Shown here: positions 23,989 through 35,906 of the stretch, piece by piece | How positions within the stretch are numbered: the first letter of the stretch is position 1 | How the letters are laid out: every line of letters begins with the position of its first letter | Source of the DNA: Panaeolus papilionaceus | Taxonomy: Eukaryota; Basidiomycota; Agaricomycetes; Agaricales | Direction: 5' to 3' | Assembly (NCBI GenBank): GCA_015501605.1 | Contig: JADNRZ010000019.1 | Span: 620,001-684,000, forward strand | Length of the DNA: 64,000 nucleotides | Position numbers and translations under genes: made by a program | Notes under the pieces: model-generated | What the model saw: only the letters and a program-made list of their open reading frames with translations | Database searches by the model: none | Told to the model about the DNA's origin: nothing

Positions 23989-26500
23989 TTATCTGTCAGG
24001 AGTGCGAGAAGCGTCTCTAGACGGTCCTGCATGCCCTTGCCTTTCGAAGGGGTTTGCTGAGGTCGTAGAAAGAGAGTAAAGCTCCATCTGGTGAGCAGGT
24101 GTCGGAGTAGAAGCCAGTGATTGCAACCCATGATCCATTCGACTCGGTGACCCACCAGGGGATGGCATTGACAGGAATCCTCCGGGTCCAGTTCGCATAA
24201 TCACTTCCTCGAGTCGATTGCCTTGATTCAGTAACCTCTCGTCTTCATGATCTGAGGAATAATCTGTATTATCTTGAAGGTCGGGAGACATGGAGCGCGA
24301 AGGTGCTAAGCGGGATGACGAAGGCGATAAGAAGAGACTCGAGTGTTCCCCGAGAGATGTTCCTGATTCTGAGGGACGGGCCCTACGCTCTAGGGAAACC
24401 TTTCTCAACTTGGAGTACCTGGTGTCGAGGCCGGTATCCGACAGGAAGTCATCCCAGGTCTCCGCCCATGCGCTGTCAATCGCATCTCTCCATCCTCGTT
24501 GTAGTCTGTCATGACTCGAGTCATTAAAGATGTCGAGGAATTCGAGAAGCGTGGAAGGCTGTTGAGCGAGCAGGCCGTTTACAAGAGGCCCAGGACTGAA
24601 CACGTTGTGATCAAACATCGGTTGAAGAGCGTATCGTAGGACTTGATTATCGACAAACGTTTTGTACTCTGCGACACTTAAGTTCTGGGTCTTGAGAAAC
24701 CACGAAGTGAGAACACGAAGGCAGTCTTGGACGACTACGAGTGACTGTTCAGACCCATCGTGTACCCGGGCGGCCAGCAGTTTCCAAAATAGAGAAAAGG
24801 CAAGAGGCCGTTTCTCCTCTTTGAAGGAAGGATTGGCTTGTAAGGCGGTAAGGAATGTCGCCAAGTAAGATCTCCATTCCTTCAAACCTGGAATAATCGA
24901 ATTTATCAATTCATCATTTCGCATTTTGCACTGAATATGCACACATACCATCTGCGGGCGACAAGATAGAGTCTGAACGGTGCCACCAGAGGTTAATGAG
25001 GTTCATGTATGTCTGCTGTTCCGTTGGGTCGTCATTGAGGTGGCTAAACGTTTGGATGGATCGAAAAAAGAGTTCTGAGCGATGGGCCGTGTATTGAGGG
25101 TCGGTTCTCCGGTTCCAAACAAGTAATAGGAGTGAGAGAAACTCCGTGCAGGCGATTGGTGAAAGGGATGATTGAATAGATTCGTAGATGTTCTTTCCAG
25201 CCTCCCGAAGGTCTGTTGAGTCACGCAGAACATCACAAACAATGTCCCAGCGAAGTTCCAGGTTTTCGCTGACGTGTTTGGGGATGGACTGGAAACAATG
25301 ATAGGCAAGGCGGAATGACTGGGCGGAGTTGAAACGTCGAAAGATGGCGCTGACTGAGTCCTTTAACCAACGATTGCGAACTTGGTCGTTCGAACGCTCC
25401 TTGTGCAGCTCTGATATGAGGTCGGTCCACTCCCTGATTGACTGGAACTTCGTGAGCACTCTGCAGCAAAGCATCGACTGTGCAGACTGATAAGCACACA
25501 GAGGTATTGGATGAGACGAAAATATAATATGAAAGGCGGGCAAAAATGTCGTGATGATCAAGAAGAGAATGATCGAAAGGACGAACGTCCCTATGAGGAT
25601 AGCGAGATTGGTGTTCATAGTTCGCAGAAAGTCGACAAGACCAGCCAGAAATATAATGAAAGAAGTTCCTAGGCACACAGGGAGATATGCGATGATCGAT
25701 GGTACTCCCCACCTGTTGAATGCCCTATGACGAGCTTCACGAAGTGAGATACCAGTTCTGTCGCTTGAGCTTTCTGGCTTTCTGTATGATCGGATCCATT
25801 GTAGCACGATGATTCCGACGAGTGCTGTTCCAAGACTGATAATCAAGCTGGAGAAAATGAGGCAGTTGATCCGGAATGACTGCACATTAGGGTCTGACGA
25901 CCTGAATGGATCAGCTATCTTCTCAACCTTTGTCGAATCTGGCAGGAAATGACTACCAAGCTCGGCTAAAAGTAGAACAGTCGCCACCTCGGGATCGTCC
26001 TGAAGTAGCTTCTGGGTCTCCACAGCAAAGGCTGTTACAACGGCCGAGAATAGGCCAGACTAATTGGAGTGATTCATGAAATCATACTGATTGCGGCACA
26101 TAATTGGAATAGGTACTCACGAAGATAAGTAGATTTTGTATCTCTGCATTCCACGCGTCACAAACCGCGTCGTCCTCTTTCTGAATCATGTGCATCGTTT
26201 CCTCCCATGGATCGCCATCTATGGGTGGAAAAGGGTTCTTGAACTCACTTCCTGGCTTCTGTGGTCCGAATCCAAGCCAGGATGGGTAATCTTCTCCGTT
26301 GAATTGACACTTTCCATCAGGTGCCGGTCCCTTCTGTGTCTTCCTCTTCAAAGGACGCTTGAATTCTCTCCTTGCTCTCCTTTGATGCGTTTGGCTGGAA
26401 GCGTTCCCTCCTTCACAAGCAATGTTCCTGCGCTGAAATGCAACGTTAGAAATGCATAATTATAACGCTAGTGATTGGTACTTGCCTTCCGAGAGTCCAT
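23989..26500 (-). CDS. DUF6535-type multi-pass membrane protein
   Basis: Four exons join in frame: 26500-26486, 26432-26121, 26059-24949 and 24887-23989, giving 778 residues. After a basic N-terminus, the DUF6535 core is visible: WEETMHMIQKEDDAVCDAWN, then FSGLFSAVVTAFAVETQKLL (first membrane segment), a loop with PFRSSDPNVQSFRINCL, and hydrophobic segments around IFSSLIISLGTALVGIIVLQ, IIAYLPVCLGTSFIIFLAGL and LIGTFVLSIILFLIITTFLP. LQWIRSYRK follows the second segment as usual in the family. About 500 cytosolic helical residues follow, then a Ser/Pro-rich tail. The family is basidiomycete-specific and of unknown function. Exon 1 is only 15 bases (MDSRK) and its intron has a GC donor (AAG|GCAAGT), a known rare class. 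The start is chosen because this ATG joins in frame. Confidence 0.85.
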
Positions 26501-27750
26501 CACAGAAGTGATAGCGCTAACCGATGATGACAACAGGAGGAGGATGAAGGTCGAAATCAAGCAATGTCAGCAAAGTTCGAAAGATTCCTCTGTCAATGGC
26601 AAGTTTCCACATGGGAAAACCCGTTATTTCGGCACGGACAGAGCCCCATGAGGCAGAATGTCACCTTGTGTCTGTTGAGCGCTCGCCCAACCATCACCTG
26701 AACACCACTCTTGTGTATCCTTCTGCAAATTTGTTGAGTAAAACACCATTTGGTGCCTAAATCAGTTGACAATTATGTTGTGTATGGAGAAAATTTTAAG
26801 ATGGAGTATCCAAAAAGATTGAAACAGAGGCAAGATTTTGAATGGGAATTATTTTCCGATTTTCAAGAGGTTTTTTGAAGAATGTGAGCGCTTCGGACGA
26901 CAGGCAGGTTGACAGGCACAGGTTTTTGTTTGTTGTTGCTTGGCTAGACTGAGGGTTGCACTATTTGGTCGTGTGTATCCAAGCGGGATGTGCTCGCTGC
27001 GATTGCCATTCGATTCTCGAAGAGAAAAATCACAGCTCACTAAAACAACGGTCAAGCATCGGAAAAAAACTTTCCACTTTAGAAGTGACTCAAAAGCAGC
27101 TTTTACTGAAGCATAATAAACACTCGAAGCCAAAAACGCTCGCTTTGAAAAAATGGTCGATTCGGCAGGGCATCTTCGCCAGTGATCAGTATTTTCCCAT
27201 GCCTTGAGGATACCCCAACGTATACAGGCCTTAATCGTGGAGCTATCCCAGTAGTCTGGGGTACCCTTTTACCTGTAAGTACAATAAAAAGTCTCGTGCA
27301 CGTTGGTCGATCAGCGCAGAGCAATGGCTGTTTGGCATTAATTCGCAACGTGCCAGCGTGAAAGTAGTAGTAATATTGTGTTGTATGGCAGGTGGGAATG
27401 TTATAAATATAGGACAGCCTGGAAGTGCGAAAGTTACCTTGAGGAGTGAATAAATGCATAATCCTACTTGACAACTGTCACTGGGAGTATGAACGATAAA
27501 ACGACCGCTCGGGGCCAGTCAAGTTCCCCTATTGGCGCCTGAGGCTTTGCACACGCATTTATACACTGGAAATTAATGGTATGCGTGCGACGTAGTGCAC
27601 AAAACGATCTAATGCCATTTTTTCGACCGCCAGATATGAGCCTTCGCAGATTAATGGACATGCGCCTAGCCACAGACATGCATATATAACATCTACGTGC
27701 ACACCTCATACGCATCTTGCAACATAAATACTACTCACACTTACCCCCTC
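26501..27750. other. Intergenic, AT-rich, no recognised gene
   Basis: Promoter side of the DUF6535 gene and an AT-rich stretch (26740-27130). Open frames here are short and without motifs. Confidence 0.4.
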
Positions 27751-28041
27751 TTAAGGGAAACAAGCGACTCTGAAGCAGCTTGAGGTCGTTCGCTCTGAAA
27801 GATTGTCTGGAGCTGCAGCGCCACCCTTGTTGCTTACAGCTGGGCAGCCATTCACCCAAACGCCTCTCCAGAGCAAGAAACCGTTTGAATCGTACTTTGC
27901 GCTGGCATTGTTGATCCCGATAATTGTACCACCAGAGGTGGTGGTTATCGGGTACTCCCACAGTTTGTAGTGGCCTTCTGCTTGGATTGTCAGCAGGAGG
28001 CACCTGCCAGTGACAGAGCTCGAAGTAGGGGCATTCGACAA
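27751..28041 (-). CDS. Candidate small secreted-protein exon, unknown
   Basis: One minus-strand frame looks protein-like. It starts in a Ser/Thr-rich part (APTSSSVTGRC), continues with GTIIGINNASAKYDSNGF and GVWVNGCPAVSN, and ends SSCFRVACFP before TAA at about 27751. The Gly/Asn/Trp content and paired cysteines resemble fungal secreted proteins, but I cannot name a family. No signal peptide exon was found upstream, so this is either the last exon of a gene with undetected introns or a remnant. It faces the opposite way from the membrane-protein fragment that starts next to it. Could be chance. Confidence 0.3.
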   Translation of the reverse strand: MSNAPTSSSVTGRCLLLTIQAEGHYKLWEYPITTTSGGTIIGINNASAKYDSNGFLLWRGVWVNGCPAVSNKGGAAAPDNLSERTTSSCFRVACFP

Positions 28042-28139
28042 TACGTATTACGCAAAATCCATCGCTTCTGTATGATGTCGAATACACCAGTAAGAAGCAC
28101 TACGATCCTCTCAGCGTTTCAGGACATGTCTTCAAGACC

Positions 28140-28670
28140 ATGTTACTCGTATATTCGATATCCGATAATTATTTGGACTATCATCCCTGGGATACAGAAT
28201 TTAGCGTCAAGCATCCTGATGACAGCTCAGCTGAAGTGTGCCCGCAGGACTTGTACGTTGAACTATCTAAGGGTACGAGTGGGTGGAGATATGCGCTTGC
28301 TGCAGAGGTTGCGACTCTATTCAGAGGAGCTCATCTTGTTGCATCGTCCTTCGAATTTTCCTCGACGTTAGAGATGTGGCTTTGGAGGAGTGGTTCAATC
28401 GCGTTAGCGTGTCCAGGCATTGCGACAATAATTTATCAAGTTGTCAGAAAAAGGGGACCGATATTGGGCAGAATAAATAAGAAAAAATGGCTGAAGAAGC
28501 TACTAGAGATAGCGTTCCCCCCCCTTAGCACCCCTTTATTCTCCATAATGCCCATTGCATATCTTGGAGGTCGACCAGCAATTTTTCTTCTATCCTTTAC
28601 TACACTCCGCAAGGTACCACCAAGGGTGTTTGCTGAGGTAAAATGGGCTTCTCTCATTCCCCATTTCTAG
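28140..28670 (+). pseudogene. C-terminal piece of a basidiomycete multi-pass membrane protein
   Basis: An open frame of 176 codons ends FLLSFTTLRKVPPRVFAEVK, then WASLIPHF and TAG at 28668-28670. From memory, many basidiomycete membrane proteins of unknown function end with a similar pattern (LRxLPxxxF followed by a Trp and a terminal PH motif). Upstream in this frame is a segment (MWLWRSGSIALACPGIATII) that could span the membrane, then a basic KRGPILGRINKKKWLKK loop, and another hydrophobic part (FSIMPIAYLGGRPAIF). The upstream membrane segments expected for a full gene were not found, so I call it a truncated copy. An intact gene with introns further left is possible. Family assignment rests on a short C-terminal motif only. 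Confidence 0.35.
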
Positions 28671-30421
28671 AACTATCTTGCTTGACAGCAAACGAGCAGT
28701 TACGTTGTTAAATCTGTACGTATTGCGAGACAAAGAATTGAACAAGTTCTGTCGAACATGGCCTACAAAAATACCCCAACCATTTCGTCCGTTCGTTGGC
28801 AAGACGGAGAAATTTTATAACAGCTCAAGTAAGTAGATACGTGGACTGTATGCATATTTTTCCGACGATGTCTCCGTTGAGCGAAGATCAGGAATTCCTA
28901 GCCAAGTTTTCGTTGCACTGGGAGCCCCTGAATGATTCAGCTGGGAGGCGCATGCGCTCCACCCTGAAAACTACCATATTAGGCGGTACCGCTGGAAAGT
29001 TTCGGCACCGTCGCCCTGGCACACAACCACGAACTTCAAGGTTCCTCGACCCCCCTCTTCTTCTACTATTTCATAGCGGAAAGCTTAATTTATAAGAATT
29101 CTAAAGCAGCAGGCTATATTCTTCAGATATAGCCGCAAGAGAATCAAGATAACATCCCGACATCAAAGACCCGAACTGAGACCGACAATCCCATTTTTCA
29201 TACCACCCCCACGTGTTGGTGCTTTGGTGTCGGCGGAAGGAATAATTATTCAATATTGGTCGTGAAGAGGAGTGGCTTTGGGCGGCAGTCGCGACCAAGT
29301 ACGTGTTTCATTCTTTTTTTACTCACCACTTGAAGGCCTGACACCGCAGCAGACTCAGATACGACACTTTTGCACACACTTGAGGACTAGAGGAGCAAAC
29401 CTGTGGGATTTTGTCAGCGTTGGTTAACAGACTCATGCTCATGCTTTTTTAGGTTGCTGGACGGCAAAAGTCTTCTGACCAGGTCCATTCGTGATTAAGG
29501 GGAAACTTTACCTACGGTTGACGCTTGGACATCGTTGGATAGGCCAAGTCCAACCTTACTTTGACATTTGCTTGTATTACGGTCGGCTGCACCTACTTAT
29601 ACACACACTCAGGTAGGGTCTTGTGGTACGCCCACCAGCCGGAACATATCGAATCAGACATTTGACATTGACGGCGACAGCATTCCTAACCACGCTCCGG
29701 CTTTCTTGTGTGTTCTGCTCTTGGAGGCAAGGCTTCTTCAAAATTTTTGGGGCCGCAAACTATTGATAGCTCGTTTGGGAGCGCTACAACGTGCAAGTTG
29801 TCTTTGCTTCTGTTCCCCCACCAGCTAGCTGACATTCTTTGGTCTTTCTCAGTGTCAGTACTTGCATACAGGCCTCTTGCTTTGGTCGGTTGCGGGTTGA
29901 TCATCTTAGAGGTTTTCTATTTGAAGTGCCATGTAAGTGCTATACTTAGCCTTGATTGGCCATATTTTTTGGTATTTTAGTCGGTGTCCTATTTCCCTAC
30001 CAATTGAATACAATGCTAGGGAGAAGGAAATAGGACAGTTAGGGCGTTTTCTCTTGAATCTGTCTATAGCTGTTGATGATTTCTGAAGGATATAATCATT
30101 ATCTACAATCACTTCTACAAGGCGCATTGCTAACTCATTCACAGGCTTATCACCCTCCAAATAATTTCTACATATACATACACACCATATTTTGAAGCCT
30201 ATTATCACCCTAGGATATCTCGGACATTCACGATCTTAGGTAAAGAAGCCTCATGGCCCACATCCTTTCTCTGTGTGATATTTTACTCACTGCTTTTACC
30301 CCTGGCAGCTCAGTATCGTCTCAACTGATACCCATCTCTACTCACGACCACATTAAACTATTGCAAATCTCGCAACTAATCACCCTGATATACCCTGTTC
30401 ACGACCACGACACTGACGACA
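28671..30421. other. Intergenic, no recognised gene
   Basis: Short frames only. The last 150 bases before 30422 are C/T-rich and fit a 5' UTR and promoter of the following plus-strand gene. Confidence 0.4.
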
Positions 30422-32207
30422 ATGGATATGACATCGGAAACAAATAACGCAAAAATACCAGTCCCATTCCCCTCGACAAACTCTCCATCCTCCTATCCCT
30501 CTTCATTACAAACCCCAAGAAGAAGGCCATCATTAGCCTCTCCTTCTCCGCCAACACCACTCTTCCCTTCGACTTCTTCAAGTACACCCCTCAAAAGCCA
30601 AAGGGCCCCACCAGCTCCCCTCGTTCTTCCAACGTCTACCTCATCACCTCAACACCATGAAAGCGGCGGTTCAAGTTCTGGAACAACACCCTATCACTAC
30701 TCATCCAAGTCGCGGCCCAGCACAGCTGGCTCACGCACGTCTGGAAGGTCCCAAAGCGTGTCAATGTCACTGATGTCCAATTCGCAACCCCTGGGTGTAG
30801 GTGTTAGCCTAAGTGGCAAAGGGACGATGGCCGTTCCTCCTGATTCACCCGGGGCGCGGGCGATGATGAAGAGATTGCTAGCTAACCCGTCTCCTGCTGG
30901 TGGTTCTCCCAGTGATAGAGGTGGATATGCTAGTCCTGTTGAGAGGGAACGGGAAAGGGGGTATGCAAGTCCTGTGCAAGGAGGTTACGGGAGTCCTTAT
31001 GGCGCGACGAGTGGAAGTGAATCTGAGGGCTTTGGACTCTACGCTTCAGCGGCTGGGTGGACAAGGAGGAGGGGTGGTGCCACGTCGTCGCCATCTGCAG
31101 AAGCTTGGAGATATGGTTCTGGGTCGGAGAATGGACATGGGAATGGGTATTCTAGTTATGGGTCGAGAGGGAAACACAAGGGGTGGAAAAGTACGAGTGG
31201 GGAAGATACAAATGGCGAGACGGAATTGCCATACTATACGCGGTCTGGATCTGGATCTGGGTCGCAATCTGAATCGCCCTATCCGAAGACTTTAGGTCTT
31301 AGTTCTCGTCAGGCGGACTTTAGAGTCGTTAAGCCCAGTTCTGCACCAGCACAAGAGGCCTTACCAGAAGATGCTTCAAAGGAGAAAGAAAAAAGGCATA
31401 GGAATGTGTTAAGACGGCGCCCAAGCGGGAGATCAACCAATGCAACTGAAAGTACGCCCCCACCGACTAGTGCTACAGATGGACCCGACAGTCATGCTCC
31501 TTCACTTCCTATCCCTATCCCAGTTTCACCTATCAGACTCTCAGTCCCCATACCTACAATTGGCTCTATTTCTGCTCCCCAGTCACCCACATACCCCCAC
31601 TCGCCTTCGATTTCACCGCTTCCATCCCCCTCTTTTAGTAAATCTAGTAAAGCACTGCAACGATCCGCATCAGCGTCAGCTCTAAAAGCGAACAAGGCGC
31701 CAGGATCACCCCGTCATCGATCTTCAGTCGCAGGTCTTTCCAAAAGCCCCTCAGTCACGGGTCAAACAACTAGTCATGGTGCAACACTACGACCACCTCT
31801 ACCATATGGACAGAATCAGCAGTTGCACCCTATGGGCGTGCATGCGGGCGAATCTGTGCTTAGTTTCCATAGTGCAAAGAGCCAGGGCTCGAGGGGAAGT
31901 TCATCAGCAAGGAGTCCGGTTGTTAGCACCCTTATGCCAGTGTCGAGAACGGGAAGCGGCAGCGCGTCGGGTCATGGCAGTGCGAGAGGGAGTCCGGGTG
32001 GTGGAAAGAGCCCAATGCGAGAGAGACATGAGAAGGATTTGCGAGAAAGTATGAGGGAGAAGGTGCCGGAGAGGATGCACATGACTCCTGCTGAGGCGCT
32101 CGTGGCGGCGTACAAGAAACAGGAGCAGGAGGCGGCGCAGAAAGCGAAGGAGGCAGAAATAAAGAAAGCGGAAGAGGCTAAAAAGGCTCAGAAAGATAAT
32201 ATGAAAG
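30422..32207 (+). CDS. Large Ser/Pro-rich disordered protein, N-terminal part or whole
   Basis: An open frame starts at ATG 30422 (MDMTSETNNAKIPVPFPS) after a pyrimidine-rich leader. It codes almost only disordered sequence rich in Ser, Pro, Gly and Thr: PPDSPGARAMMKRLLANPSP, RQADFRVVKPSSAP, a Pro/Ile/Ser stretch (LPIPIPVSPIRLSVPIPT), and many SP sites. It ends with a charged helix, MTPAEALVAAYKKQEQEAAQ then KAKEAEIKKAEEAKKAQKDN. Coding character stops at a good donor, AAAG|GTGTGT at 32207/32208. If not spliced, the frame runs through pyrimidine-rich sequence to TAA at 32432-32434. The phase allows direct joining to 33142 of the next entry, which would give one protein of 1516 residues. No catalytic domain is visible. 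Such proteins often act as scaffolds at hyphal tips, but that is conjecture. Confidence 0.75.
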
Positions 32208-33023
32208 GTGTGTATTGTTCTTCTCTCGTCAGTTCTTTGTTCCCTTTCGTTCTCTTTCTACAGTCTCTTCTTGCTGGGTTTTTGAGAATCTGCCTTCGAC
32301 AGCTTTTCTTGTTTCTTACCAAGCAAGCATGTCCTTGGGTACCGCCATGCCATTTCTTGGACTTCTGGGAAGCTCGGACCTTGCCCTTTTCCCTTTTTTC
32401 TTCACTAGGCTTGATTTTCGTCATTTTATCTTAATTTTATATTCCTTCTCACATGCGTTACGGCGCGGACCTGAAGTGCACACGCGGTGGAGCTTCCTTG
32501 GGTCACCTGAACGTGAAAGCGCATCATTTATTACCATTTCCCTTATCGGGACGCGCCCATTTCGTTCCAAGCTCTCATTCATGACCTTATCGCGTCCTTG
32601 GGACGAGGATAAAGAGATACTTTCTTCGGTCACACATTTACACTTCTCGTATTGATTCTTCTACGCAAAAACCGCCTCAACTTTGGTTTGCCCGCGTCTC
32701 GGCACATTGCTCCGGAAGTGCTTGGTTACAGATCATTAGCCCCGTGCGACACCCCATCCTCGCAACACGCGACGGACTTTATGATCATAAAACCGTCTCG
32801 ATGACACGTTTTGGCGGTCATCAGCAGCCATCCCACTTTAAACCTGAGCTGCATGTCATTTTTCTTTGTTTCTCTCGTCGGGTTTAAGTTTTGCAACCTG
32901 ACCCTTGACCCAAAACGTACGATTGGGAAAGATTTGTTTCGTCTGTTCCTTTCTTTTGCACCTGGCATCTTGCTTATTCTTGCTTTTCTGCCCCAATCAC
33001 CGTCCTTTTCTCCTGGCACTCTA
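32208..33023 (+). other. Long intron or promoter between two disordered-protein exons
   Basis: Pyrimidine-rich on the plus strand with no protein-like frame. It begins with GTGTGT. A good acceptor follows in the next exon (TTCTCAAATCAG, ending at 33141). Either a 934-base intron, long for this window, or the 3' UTR and promoter of two genes. Confidence 0.5.
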
Positions 33024-35906
33024 ATGATGAAAACTCGACTGACGTCGTCTTCCACTCCTTCTCTTTGCTATTCATCTTCTCCAACGACCTCAACAATGTC
33101 GATATCACCTCCCATACCATCCCCTCTATTTCTCAAATCAGCCTCTCGGTGGACCCCGCCTCAAGTTGGTAGCTACGAAGATCATTCTTCTTCTTCAAGT
33201 CATCAAGATCATTACATGACCCCGGCTAGCGGACAGCAATCAGCACCGACCAGCAACGGAGATAGCTCCCCAACCCCATACTATACCGTGTTTGGAAGCA
33301 CATCTGGGAGGGTTGTCGCAGTTGGATCGCCAGAGGATTCGACTTGGGATACGACGTATAAACATGGGTACTGGGATTCTAGTGTCTTGGGAAGCAGAAG
33401 CGTAACCGTTGCTACTGGGGAAAAGTCAGAGAGCAAGACGAAGGGGTTGCGTACCCTTACAAGGAAGGTATCAGAGCGGTGGAAGAAGCAGTTGGTGGTT
33501 GGAGGGACAGTTGTGGTGGGACGTATAGATGATGATCTTGCATCTGGGTCAATGTCAGGCCGCGGTGTTAGGATGAGCGTGGATAGTGCCAGAGCGCAAG
33601 CCCAGATGCAGTCGAAACCGAGCAAGACGCTTATGGGTGGTGCAGGAAGGGCGAGCATGCAAGAAAAGCGGCCTTCAGGTCTCAACACCCCTTTCAGTCC
33701 TAAAAGCTTTTCTGGTGCAATTCCCCGCAGTCCCCTTCCTCGTACAGCAAACATGGAAGAATCCAGCTCATCAACGCCAAATACCTTGCGCAGGAAACGT
33801 AGCACTCTCGCTCCTCATGAAGAACACCAACAAGAAGTTAACAGAAGGTCTCTCAGACTCAGCATCGATAAATTCCCGGACATTGGGGGTCCTCATCTAC
33901 CATTGCTCCCTGCTCGAGGAAACCAGCAACCACCTAAATCTCCCCGTAAGGATAATGCCCAAGGAGTATACCCTGCTCCGCGATCATTTTCTCAGCCGAC
34001 GACGCAGCCTCAACCTCATTCCCAGCAGCGACTTTACTCGCGGACTGCACCTGGTACGCCAACCATCCCAACTCCCGGATCTGCAAGTCCAAGTACGAGT
34101 AGTATCAGTGTCAGCATGTCTCAACGTCAGTCAAAAGCACCGTCCACTCCTTCAGTTACGAGTATTAATGGAACTGCGGCACCGCCTGTCATGTCCCCAA
34201 CAACTATGTCTGGGTCAAGTCCAGGGGGGAAATTCTGGAAGTTGATGAGGCGACTGTCGGTTGGAGGTCTGAAGGAGAAGTATCATGAATCAGGAGGTGA
34301 AGATGCACCACCAGTACCCCCGTTGCCAGCTACGTTTGCCCCTTCCGCATCGCCCACAACGATAGCATCTAGGGAAGAAAGAGGAAGAAGCGAGGTGGAT
34401 TCAGACAGCCCAAAAATTCCCTCTTCGCAGCCAAAAAGATCGAAGAGTTTAGAGGCTGAATCCATGAATAGAAGTCGCAACGCTCCTTCGGAAAAACCGC
34501 CCATGCCAAACCTCCCCCGCTCATCCATGTCGTCTGCACCACCCCGTGCGTCCACCACAAAACGCCCGAGCACTGGAGCTCCTTCCTCATCGTCGACAAC
34601 CCCATCCCGTCCCCCAACTGTTGGGCGACCCAGTACAGCGACTCGTTCATCGTCCCCCGTGTCTAGCGACGTGGGATCCTCCAAGCGCTTCTTTTACAAG
34701 GCCCAGAGTGGTACAAGCTCTAGCAGCTCTTTCATCGACGATGGAACTTCTAAACCCCCTTTGCCAGTATCTGTTGGGGCTAGTCCACTTGCCCAGCATA
34801 TTATCCCACCCACTGAACTTGGTAAAGTACACGATAGGGAGGATCAGTGGAACAGAAGTCGCAATAAATCGAGGGAAAGGCGAGAGCCAGATCGGAAGTC
34901 TGGTGACAGAGATCGACAGGATGATCATAGTCAAAGGCAGGATTATCAGCATGCTCCTCTCCCAGTTCCGCCAAGGAGTCGTCAGGCGTTCTCAGAGGCC
35001 AAGGGTACATCGACGGTTTCACGACAACCGTCGCCTGATATTCCAGCCTTCTCCACCAACGATGTCATCAACACATTTAAACCACGAACCACACCAACGA
35101 CATCCCCCATCAAAACCTCTCCGACAGTCTCTTTGGCTCAGAATCTACCCACAAATGATAGGAAAGCACCACCTACCCTTACCCTGACCGCGTCGGTACC
35201 TCCTCCCCCTCGCCCTACCAGGAGCGCGGCAAGACCCGGTCCTCGTCCTACTGATGGGCCGTCTCTGAGTGCAGTTAGTGGGTTTGACGGCATGCTCCTC
35301 GCCAATTCAACATATCAGGAAGCTTGCACTCCATCACCTCAGTATTCTGCCAACTCTGGGCTGCGTCGAGGTGCCAGTGCCAACGCTGCCGTCCCATCGG
35401 TATCCAGATACGACACGACTCAAGCCAGCAAACCTCTACCTCCAACTGAGCAAGACACCATACCTGCTGGGCGGAAATCTGAGTCTCATGTATGGGATCA
35501 CGGCGGCTACGCCTACGATACCTTTGGTCATTCTCGCCATAACACCCCGACTGCAGCTATCTTTGGTCCAAATACCATGAACAAGGTTCATCACCGTCGT
35601 TCATCTGGTGGTTTGAGCACTGCGTCAACTGCTCGCCCTGATGGGATTTTGAGAGTCAAGCGCCGCACGAACTCTTTTGGTGCATCCTCGTTGTCGACCA
35701 CCAGCTTAATTTCGAACGCAACTGTGGAACCCTCTGATACAGAGGATGACGTTGCCGTGTTGCAATTCCGTGAGATCAACAACGACCCTGGCCCAAAAAG
35801 GGTTCTTACAGAGGAGGAAAAAGCTGACAAGTGGGCCGACTTGTTGGAAAGAAGTGCAAAGGCTGGAGGCACGTTGCACTTCGCCGGTGGGAGCCGGGGC
35901 TGGTAG
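33024..35906 (+). CDS. Large Ser/Pro-rich disordered protein with conserved ends
   Basis: One open exon of 960 codons if started at the ATG at 33024. A conserved-looking head reads SRWTPPQVGSYED, then YYTVFGSTSGRVVAVGSPED, WDTTYKHGYWDSSVLG, and a basic segment RTLTRKVSERWKKQ. The middle 600 residues are low complexity (SPTTMSGSSPGGKFWKLMRR is a short basic exception). The C-terminus is again ordered: AVLQFREINNDPGPKRVLTE, EEKADKWADLLERSAKAGGT, LHFAGGSRGW. TAG at 35904-35906. The charged C-terminal helix and the WKLMRRLS-type basic patch could bind membranes or kinases; inference only. I do not recognise a named family. The start is uncertain: it may be an internal exon beginning at 33142, spliced from 32207. 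Confidence 0.8.
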   Translation: MMKTRLTSSSTPSLCYSSSPTTSTMSISPPIPSPLFLKSASRWTPPQVGSYEDHSSSSSHQDHYMTPASGQQSAPTSNGDSSPTPYYTVFGSTSGRVVAVGSPEDSTWDTTYKHGYWDSSVLGSRSVTVATGEKSESKTKGLRTLTRKVSERWKKQLVVGGTVVVGRIDDDLASGSMSGRGVRMSVDSARAQAQMQSKPSKTLMGGAGRASMQEKRPSGLNTPFSPKSFSGAIPRSPLPRTANMEESSSSTPNTLRRKRSTLAPHEEHQQEVNRRSLRLSIDKFPDIGGPHLPLLPARGNQQPPKSPRKDNAQGVYPAPRSFSQPTTQPQPHSQQRLYSRTAPGTPTIPTPGSASPSTSSISVSMSQRQSKAPSTPSVTSINGTAAPPVMSPTTMSGSSPGGKFWKLMRRLSVGGLKEKYHESGGEDAPPVPPLPATFAPSASPTTIASREERGRSEVDSDSPKIPSSQPKRSKSLEAESMNRSRNAPSEKPPMPNLPRSSMSSAPPRASTTKRPSTGAPSSSSTTPSRPPTVGRPSTATRSSSPVSSDVGSSKRFFYKAQSGTSSSSSFIDDGTSKPPLPVSVGASPLAQHIIPPTELGKVHDREDQWNRSRNKSRERREPDRKSGDRDRQDDHSQRQDYQHAPLPVPPRSRQAFSEAKGTSTVSRQPSPDIPAFSTNDVINTFKPRTTPTTSPIKTSPTVSLAQNLPTNDRKAPPTLTLTASVPPPPRPTRSAARPGPRPTDGPSLSAVSGFDGMLLANSTYQEACTPSPQYSANSGLRRGASANAAVPSVSRYDTTQASKPLPPTEQDTIPAGRKSESHVWDHGGYAYDTFGHSRHNTPTAAIFGPNTMNKVHHRRSSGGLSTASTARPDGILRVKRRTNSFGASSLSTTSLISNATVEPSDTEDDVAVLQFREINNDPGPKRVLTEEEKADKWADLLERSAKAGGTLHFAGGSRGW

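Noticed and set aside
33281..33805. Long minus-strand frame inside the disordered protein gene
   Set aside because: Antisense shadow of a biased Ser/Pro-rich exon; no motif and no splice signals.
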